This document shows, piece after piece, positions 56,490-64,000 of a stretch of 64,000 nt of DNA. Numbering within the stretch: the first letter of the stretch is position 1; each line of letters begins with the position of its first letter. The notes under the pieces are model-generated. The model made no database searches. It was not told the DNA's origin and saw only the letters and a program-made list of their open reading frames with translations. The DNA is taken from positions 162,610,992 to 162,674,991 of the forward strand of contig OZ024743.1 in assembly GCA_964016885.1 (NCBI GenBank), written 5' to 3'. The translations under genes were made by a program, and so were the position numbers. This DNA is from Eledone cirrhosa (Eukaryota; Mollusca; Cephalopoda; Octopoda; Eledonidae).

Positions 56490-56933
56490 ATGAATGCAGC
56501 AAATGGTGGAGTTGGAATGCTTTTCAGCCCGCAAGCCTATGATGCACTTGCGTGTGTTGAAATGATAATGATAGCTACGTTTAACGGGAATCCTAAAACC
56601 ACTGTAATCTCTTGCTATAGTCCAACAAATGTATGTGACATGGTCGAAGTAGAGAGGTTTTACATAGAACTAACATCATTCACTAGACAAATCCCGAAAC
56701 ATAATGTTCTCATCATTGGCGGAGACTTCAACGCGCGTCTTGGACAGCTTGATAGATTCAAATTCTCATACCACTCACAAACCAATAGAAACGGTTGTAT
56801 GCTAAAATATTACTTGTGTGAGAACAATTTACGATATCTCAACGCCATATTCCAAAAAAGACCAGGCCAGCAGTGGACACACAAATCTCCAAATGGCGAC
56901 AAGACACAACTGGATTATATCATAATCAATTGA
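56490..56933 (+). pseudogene. AP-like endonuclease domain of the second LINE
   Basis: GGVGMLFSPQAYDALACVEM, VISCYSPTN, then LIIGGDFNARLGQLD (catalytic GDFN) and NGDKTQLDYIIIN (D...QLDY, usual [ST]-x-[IL]-D[YF]). It ends at a TGA where related proteins continue with RKW, so the stop is a mutation. Confidence 0.85.
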
Positions 56934-57868
56934 AAATGGAAGAACAGCGCAAAAAACTGCAGAGCATATGACTCTTTTGTTAGTGTTGACTTGGATCATC
57001 GCATTGTCTCGGCCAAGATACGATTAGGTCTCCGAGTGGATAAAAAGAAATCTGCAAATGCTACTCCTTACAACTGGGCAGTTCTGAATACCAATCCTGA
57101 GACTTACAAAACCTTTGTAACCCAACTGAGCAACTGATTTGCTGCCCTACAAGACTCTGCGCCAACAAAATCGTCAAATTCTACATTTAACCACTTTCAA
57201 ATGGCATTCAAAGAGGCAGCGGCCGACACCATCCCTTTAAAACCCAAGGTTAAAAAACGAAAACCCTGGGAAACAGAGAGGATACGCCAAAAGCGCAAAG
57301 AGTTGCGAAAAGCTGCAGAATTGAAAGACACTCAACGATCTCCAGAAAACATTAGTAACTTCAGTGCTGCTTGTACAGCACTGAAACGTGAGTATGAAAT
57401 TGAGCAAGCCAAATACAGGCAGAGAAAGATCAATCATATCTCGAGTACTGTCAGCAATAAGAAGTCTGCTGAAGCCTGAAAAACTGTCAATGAAATTAGT
57501 GGCAGAAAAAGTAGTGACAGAGCCAAACTGAAAGCCTCCAGCCAAGACGAACGTTTAAAACTGTGGCAACAACATTTTCAGAACCTACTTGGCAAAGCAC
57601 CACAGATCATCGAAGAAGAAATAATACCCGTTTTTACAGAGGAACACCAAATACAGAAAGGTCCTTTCACTATGGAGGAACTACAGAAAGCAGTGAAAAG
57701 TATTGGTAACGGAAAAGCGTGCGGACTCGACGAGATCCCAGCTGAAGTGTGGAAGGTATCAATTTCATCCAATCCTACTAGAGTTGTGTCTATAATCAAG
57801 ACCCCATAGACAAATGGACTGAGGGATGTATACTCCCTTATCCCAAAAACTACCGTGGCAAAACACTA

Positions 57869-58948
57869 ATGGCAATTGCCGCAAAGATATACAATCTTAT
57901 GCTGTTTGACAGAATAAGACCTGTCATTGACCCCTTACTGAGAAAAAACCAAAATGGCTTCCGCACCATCAGATCAACATCAGGGCAAATACTTACTATT
58001 CGGCATATCTTGGAAGGCGTAAAAGCCAAAAACCTCCCAGCAACTCTCCTGTTTATTGACTTTTCAAAAGCATTCGATTCCATCCATCGTGGGAGGATGA
58101 GAGAAATACTTCTAGCCTACGGCTTGCCAAAGGAAACAGTAAATGCCATCATGATGTTATATAAAAACACCCGCGCAATGGTGCGCTCACCTGATGGAGA
58201 TACCAACTTCTTTGACATCATTGCAGGAGTACCATATATTTTTATCATCAGCCTCGATTATGTATTGAGAAAAGCCCTGGATGAAAACTTAGAGCTTGGT
58301 TTCACTCTCACAAAGCGAAAGTGTAGACGCCAAGCAGCTCAGAAAATCACCGATGCAGACTATGCGGATGATTTAGCGGTCCTCGCTGACTACCTTAAGG
58401 ATGCAACATTACTACTTCACAGCATCGAATCAGTTGCAAAGAAAATCAGACTCTATGTCAATGCAGGCAAAACAGAATATATTTGCCTGAACCAAAACTC
58501 CTCAGCTGGTATGCGAAGTCTAAACGGTGATATAATCAAGCAAGTTGACGACTTCAAATACCTGGGTAGCTATATCGCCTCCTCAGAACATGATGTTAAC
58601 ATCAGACTGGGAAAAGCCTGGGGAGCATTGAATGCAATGGAAAAGATATGGAAATCAAACCTGCCGGCCAAACTGAAAAGGAATTTCTTCAGAGCTGCTG
58701 TGGAATCTCTGCTTGTTTATGGCTCTGTCACTTGGACGCTAACGTCGAATCTGGAGAAAAAGCTAGACGGGGCATACACACGTATGCTCCGTGCTGCTTT
58801 AAACGTGTCTTGGAGGGAACACCCAACAAATAAGGATCTCTATGGCAATATACCACCTATCAGCAGGTCAATACGTGGACAGAGACTCAGATTTGCTGGC
58901 TACTGTTGGCGCAGCAAGGAAGAAATAGCAGGTGATGTGTTGTTATGA
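57869..58948 (+). pseudogene. Reverse transcriptase and C-terminal domain of the second LINE (359 codons open)
   Basis: Finger region RIRPVIDPLLRKNQNGFR, motif A LLFIDFSKAFDSIHR, motif C DADYADDLAVLADY with catalytic DD. Motif B is damaged: DIIAGVPYIFIISLDY lacks the usual QGDTLAPYLF, so about a dozen residues are deleted. The C-terminal domain has [27 protein letters not shown] and YTRMLRAALNVSWREHPTNK, NIPPIS, RLRFAGYCWR. No zinc finger is present, unlike the other RTE lineage of this window. The ATG is internal to pol. Confidence 0.87.
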
Positions 58949-59633
58949 AGCCCATCTCATGGAGCAAGAAATGCTGGTCGTCCCAAGAAGACATACGTCA
59001 AGCAACTTGAGGACGATACTGGATGCACTGCGGAAGAACTGGCAAACGCTATGAGAGACAGAGATGGATGGAGGAAACGTGTCGTAGAAAGCCGAGCAAG
59101 CTCGACCTGATGATGATGTTATATAGATACATATATAATATATATATATATATATATGTATGTAAAAGGTAAACAGAAATAACAACACAATCGGTACAGT
59201 ATATGGAAGGGATATATTAGGTTAACGCTTCGTCAGAAGAAAGAATGAGATATATATACATATATAATACGTTGAACCATCTGACAGAAAGGTATACGAT
59301 ACTGACGATAGCTAATAAGCTTGAAACTAGTACATCGTTCCTGTGTCAGTGTTGAACAAAAAGGTGACGATGTTGCCTGAACACTGTACGGCGTAATTCG
59401 GGCTGTTTGTTTACAAACAAACCGAGCATTATAATAAATGTTCGGTAAACCCATACGTACATATATATATATGTGTGCATGTATATATATATATACATAT
59501 TACTGTACATCTGTATACATATTACATATATGTATGTACGTATACATACATACTTACATTTAAGTACCAGCCGTACTAAGAGAAATGAAATTTTGTTTCA
59601 TTCTTTTCCACTTATATATATATATATATATAT

Positions 59634-59935
59634 CATCATCATCATCATCATCATCAACGTTTAACGTCCGTGTTTCACGCTTGCATGGGTTTGGACGGGG
59701 GTTTTCCCACTTGAGGCAAGAGTGATTGTCTTGCTCGCATAGGACTGTCTGGCAGGTTTTCTACAGTTGGATGCCCTTCCTAACACCAACCACATTTACA
59801 GTGTGGGTCTGGGAGGTTTTTACTGTGTTGCCTACACGGCCACATTACAGCGTGGACTGTGTGTTTTTTTGTCGTGACACCTACACGATCTCATTTGTTT
59901 CGGCCTGGATGGCGCGGCACCAACATATATATGTA
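59634..59935 (-). repeat. RTE-B 3'UTR, solo copy
   Basis: (CAT)n tail at 59633-59656, acgtttaacgtccgtgtttc, cttgcatgggtttggacggg, acctacacgatctcatttgt, ending cggcaccaacat. Confidence 0.9.
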
Positions 59936-60039
59936 AATACATATATAATATATATACATATATATATATAAATACATATATGATATATATATAACATACA
60001 TATATATAAATACATATAATATATATATATATAAATACT

Positions 60040-60840
60040 GCCTCAAATGCAAACAATGGGTACACAAGAGATGTAGCAGGATCTCAGGAAGCTTAATTAA
60101 AAATGTAGGCTTCACATGTAGCAGCTGTGCTGGGACAGCAAGCAGCAAACAGCCACAGGAAACAAGTACCACCAATCTCTGGGAGGGCTCCTGGAGCGCT
60201 GAAGGTGGAAGACTTACGTAGATTAGAAAGAAACGAAGCCTGCATGCGCCGATGGATGTGTAATAGTAATATACGCGAATGGCAAAGCATAAATGAATTG
60301 AGAGAGAGACTGAGCATAAGAGGAATCAAATGCTGTGTGCAGGAGAGGTGGTTGCGATGGTATGGACATGTGATGCGTATGAAGGATGACAGCTGCATAA
60401 AAAGGTGCAGAGCACTAGAAGTCAATGTAAACCGCGGAGACCCAAGAAGACCTGGGATGAGGTGATAAAAGCCGACCTTACCCAATTACACCTCTCAAAG
60501 GCGATGACACACGACCATGACCTCTGGCGTCACGCAGTAATACAGAGTACCCGACCTCCCATGGGTACAAGCTGAAGCATATAGAAAATATGCTCCCACA
60601 CCCTCCCACTGCAAAGTGGTCGTGGAGGTGCCACGGCAAAAAAGCACCCAGCACTCACTGTAAATGAGGTTGGTGTTAGGAAGGGCATCCAGCTGTAGAA
60701 ATCAAGCCAGAATCAGTTCCTGTATGAGCAAGGCATGGTCAGCCGACCAGACACTGCCCACAACAGGACAACCCGTCTAACCCATGCTAGCATGGAAGAA
60801 CGGGCGTAAAATAGTGATGATGATGATGATGATGAAATAC
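60040..60840 (+). mobile_element. RTE-A LINE 3' end with internal deletion, plus 3'UTR and tail
   Basis: Finger part at 60040-60190 joins abruptly to the C-terminal domain from 60195 (GALKVEDLRRLERNEA in the frame 60127-60465), skipping about 270 bases. The coding end is at 60590, the 3'UTR 60598-60815 and the tail (TGATGA)n to 60835. It confirms the order coding end, 3'UTR, tail. Confidence 0.88.
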
Positions 60841-60867
60841 ATATATAATATATATATATATATGCAT

Positions 60868-60985
60868 AATATAGACAGTCCTATACGAGCAAGACAACCA
60901 ATCTTGCCTCAGGTGGGAAAATTCCCGTCCAAACCCATGCAAGCGTGGAAGATGGACGTTAAACGATGATGATGATGATGATGAT
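60868..60985 (+). repeat. RTE-B 3'UTR end, truncated solo copy
   Basis: gacagtcctatacgagcaag, catgcaagcgtggaagatgg, acgttaaacgatgatgatga. Confidence 0.85.
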
Positions 60986-61916
60986 ATATATATATATATA
61001 TATATGCATAATATATATATATATATAATTACATATATAATATATATATATAAATACATATATAATATATATATATATATAAATACATATATAATATATA
61101 TATCTAAATACATATAATATATATATATATGAATATATATGTAACATAATACTCCTATGTTTCACCGGCGGTGATTCGAAACCGAATCTGAGGTTTCTCG
61201 CCTCTAGAACCACCTATTGTTGGGAGTTTCCCATGATTTTCCTGTCAAGAGACAACTATGATAAACATATATATACCACTGTAACCCCAGCTTGTAGACA
61301 GAGGAAACACATATGGCTGCCCATAAATCAACCTATATACACATCCTTCTAGCTATAGGGCTATTATAACTTGGAAAATCCTGCATCCAGACCGAAGCAG
61401 CAGTCTGTGAGAGAATAACGATGTAGCCAATTCACTTTTACTCTATCTCTCCCTCCTGGCCTCACTGACTCTCACCTTCTCGGCCACAGACTACGCCACC
61501 AGATTAGAGACCACGAAGCAGCAGTCCTTGATGAATACTAAGGATACACACATACACACACACTCAGTAGGTTTCATTACACTGTTTTAATTCTGTGTTT
61601 TATCTATTCTTTCATCTTCCTGTTAAATCACTTCTATTATATCATCGCTATTTAAAATCACCAATCCTAATACCTAATTTTTGTTGGACCGGCAATCTCT
61701 CTGTATAATCAGCTCCTGATTGTTACTGGAATTCTATAAGAATCCAGCTTCTATAATTTTCAGCGAAAGCAGGGGAGTGCATGGCTCTGATGAAAGCCAA
61801 CCAGCGTGAAACAGACACTCTCTTCTTTCGCCGAAAAGAAGAGACATAGTCACTACTTTAAAACTGATAGCGTATGGTCTTCTAAATGTTTTTAATTAAA
61901 CATACGATATATAATT

Positions 61917-62275
61917 ATCATCATCATCATCATTTAACATCTATCTTCCACGCTAGCATAGGTTTAGACGGGAATTATCCCACTTGAGGCAAGCTTGGTC
62001 GTCTTGCTCGTATAGGACTGTCTGGCAGGTTTTCTACAGCTGGATGCCCTTCCTAACACCAACCACGTTTACAGTGTGGACTGGGAGGTTTTTACTGTGT
62101 TACCTACACGGCGACATTACAGCGTGGACTGTGTGTTTTTTTTTTGTTGTGACACCTACACGACCTCATTTATTTAGGACTGGATGCTGTGGTACCAACA
62201 TAACTTTACAGAGAAAGGGGTAGTGTTGATGGGGGTGTTGATGAGGGAGTTAGTGTAGTGGGATGGGGGTATACA
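61917..62275 (-). repeat. RTE-B 3'UTR, solo copy, longest
   Basis: Matches 35270-35640 along its length, including ggactggatgctgtggtacc and gaaaggggtagtgttgatgg, so it represents the whole RTE-B 3'UTR without coding sequence. Confidence 0.9.
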
Positions 62276-62282
62276 TATATAA

Positions 62283-62330
62283 TATATATATATATATACA
62301 TATATAATATATATATATATATAATATAAT

Positions 62331-62403
<73 letters not shown>

Positions 62404-62412
62404 ATATTATAT
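62283..62412. repeat. (TA)n-rich tract
   Basis: Imperfect TA repeats with tatataa interruptions; one of many between 59,940 and 63,040. Confidence 0.95.
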
Positions 62413-62439
62413 ATATATATAAATACATTTTTTTTTGTT

Positions 62440-62898
62440 GTTGTTCCCATATACTTGTTGCTGTGCTTATATTAGTGAGACATGGGCAGAAACTGCAGAG
62501 GATATGCGACGGCTGGAGAGAAATGAGGCAAGCATGCTCCGTTGTATGTGCAATGTCAATATGCGTGAACGACCCAGCATAAATGTGTTGAAAGAGAAAC
62601 TGTGTCTGAGAGGGATAGAATGTAGTATGCGAGAGAGGAGACTGAGGTGGTATGGACATGTGATGCGCATGGATGATGACCGATGGGTGAAGAAGTGCCA
62701 GGAAATGCCAGTTGAAGGAAGACATGGTAGAGGCAGACCACGAAAAACATGGGCGGAGGTGGTGAGAACAGATCTCAGATCTCAGAGGTTGGTGTTAGGA
62801 AGGGCATCCAGCTGTAGAAATCAAGCCAGAATCAATTCCCGTCCTACCCTTGCAAGCAGGGAAAAGCGGACGTAAAATGATGATGATGATGATAATAT
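62440..62898 (+). mobile_element. RTE-C LINE, 3' end with recombined 3'UTR
   Basis: Frame 62435-62875: ETWAETAEDMRRLERNEASM, RRLRWYGHVMRMDDDRWVKK, CQEMPVEGRHGRGRPRKTWA. After gatctcagatctcag (62771-62785) it changes to the SINE-type 3' part gttggtgttaggaagggcat and ends cttgcaagcagggaaaagcg, (ATG)n tail. Confidence 0.87.
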
Positions 62899-63043
62899 AT
62901 ATATAAATACATATATTATATATAAATACATATTATATATATATATATATATAAATACATATTATATATATATATAAATACATATTATATATATATATAT
63001 ATATAAATACATATATAATATATATATATAAATAACATATATA

Positions 63044-63441
63044 ATCATCATCATCATCATCATCATTTTACGTCTGCTTTTCCCTGCTTGCAAGGGTGGG
63101 ACGGGAACTGATTCTGGCTTGATTTCTACAGCTAGATGCCCTTCCTAACACCAACCTCATTTACAGTGAGTGCTGGGTGCTTTTTTTTTCCGTGGCACCT
63201 ACACATCCACTTTACGGTGTGGGCTGGGTGCTTTTTTGCTGTGGCACCTACACGACCACTTTGCAGTGGAATGATAGGGACCCCAGTCCTATCATCTCAT
63301 TTCTACAGCTGAGTAAACTGGAGCAATGTGAAATAAAGTGTCTTGCTCAAGGAAACAACACATCACCCAGTCTGAGAATTGAACTCACAACCTTTCGATT
63401 GCAAGGCCAATGCTCAAACCACTAAGCCATGTGCCTCCATA
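63044..63441 (-). repeat. tRNA-derived SINE with RTE-C tail, full length
   Basis: Tail (CAT)n at 63046-63066, ccctgcttgcaaggg, two modules with gggctgggtgc, body gtgaaataaagtgtcttgct, then the tRNA-like head in complement (gagaattgaactcacaacct; ccactaagccatgtgcctcc). Confidence 0.92.
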
Positions 63442-63449
63442 ATATATAT

Positions 63450-64000
63450 AAATCGAGAGGCTACTAAATGAGGAGAATAAATGGGACAAAGATAGTCTGC
63501 CCCACATCGATCCAATAGAGGGACCAGCAGTGCAAGTTGAAGGTAGTATAATAAGTAAGGCAATCAAAGATATGAAGACAGGCAAGGCAGCTGGGCCTTC
63601 GGAGATAGTTGCTGAAATGCTGAAAGCATCTGGATCAGTAGGACACACTATGGTCACCCGGATAGTAAACTAAGTCATACAGAATGGGGTCATACCAGGT
63701 GACTGGCGTAGCACCATCATCATTAACTGCTACAAGGGTAAAGGAGATGCCCTAGATAGGGGAAACTATAGAGGCATTAAATTAATTGACCAGGTCATGA
63801 AGGTCACAGAAAGAGTTATAGCGCAACTAATCAGATAGCGAATTGATCTAGATGAAATGCAGTTTGGGTTTGTGTCAGGTAAAAGTACCACAGACGCTCT
63901 TTTCCTTGTACGACAACTACAGGAGAAGTACCTAGCTAAAAGTAAACCCCTATACTTAGCTTTTGTTGACTTGGAGAAAGCCTTTGACAGAGTGCCCCGC
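63450..64000 (+). mobile_element. RTE-B LINE, linker and RT start, runs off the right edge
   Basis: Plus strand: MKTGKAAGPSEIVAEMLKAS, KGDALDRGNYRGIKLIDQVM, MQFGFVSGKSTTDALFLVRQ and VDLEKAFDRVPR at the window end. Stops interrupt after RIVN (63672) and LIR (63836). 5'-truncated at a (TA)n run and a SINE. Confidence 0.87.

Larger units (their letters stand above)
56100..59115 (+). mobile_element. RTE-like LINE (second lineage), almost full length
   Basis: Plus strand, endonuclease to 3' tail in order: FAGTLNVQTLQKDHK and ICLQEHRRIHE (about 56310-56410), the endonuclease core frame 56490-56933, linker 57201-57800, RT 57869-58948, then a C-terminal end and a very short tgatgatgatg at 59109-59119. 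Nonsense codons at about 56931, 57136 and 57477 and a frameshift near 57800 disable it, but the reading frame is otherwise easily followed, so it is younger than the other copies. Confidence 0.88.

Overview
This is a repeat-saturated animal nuclear locus, almost certainly from a cephalopod and most like Octopus. The evidence is one spliced metazoan transporter gene spread over more than 44 kb, tRNA-derived SINEs that resemble the OR-type octopus families, many copies of an RTE-like LINE whose 3' ends finish in (TGA/ATG)n, and long (TA)n, (GA)n and (CT)n tracts. I see no bacterial-type operon, CRISPR array, rRNA or intact tRNA gene. Species is inferred; no search was run.

Host gene. On the minus strand I assembled seven exons of an SLC22-family (organic cation/anion transporter-like) major facilitator: 45155-44826, 29674-29443, 24569-24380, 16862-16730, 14262-14000, 4299-4217 and 588-468. 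Every join keeps the reading frame, has GT/AG borders and follows the family order (large glycosylated loop 1, GPLSDYFGRKK loop 2-3, ESPRW after TM6, PTVV after TM10/11). The first exon has an acceptor 22 bases before the ATG, so a 5'UTR exon lies upstream, unidentified. The last one or two exons lie off the left edge. About 450 codons are visible.

Mobile DNA. The introns and the right-hand 19 kb are made of transposon copies, many nested: (a) RTE-like LINEs with a PHD-like C4HC3 finger between the RT and the C-terminal domain, at least ten copies in three subfamilies, none intact; (b) a second RTE-like LINE at 56.1-59.1 kb, nearly full length but broken by nonsense codons; (c) Penelope-like fragments (GIY-YIG and RT), including a 3.5-kb inverted repeat at 18.98-22.46 kb; (d) a short LTR element without gag-pol at 32.75-35.12 kb with a SINE in its 5' LTR; (e) a 345-bp hAT-type element with perfect 8-bp target duplications at 10.17 kb; (f) Helitron-like ends at 27.06-28.35 kb; (g) mariner and Tc1 transposase remnants; (h) tRNA-derived SINEs sharing a tail with the RTE elements; (i) an LTR-retrotransposon pol remnant at 50.15-50.92 kb; (j) a PHD-finger ORF of unknown origin at 54.6 kb.

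The most notable pattern is the number of inverted repeats, from a perfect 50-bp palindrome to the 3.5-kb one. Most lie inside introns of the transporter gene, so its pre-mRNA should carry long double-stranded segments. The second notable pattern is the matching of LINE 3' ends to SINE and solo 3'UTR copies. I did not find a clearly new biological system; the strongest leads are the inverted Penelope unit with hammerhead-like cores, the PHD-like finger in the RTE protein and the stand-alone PHD ORF.
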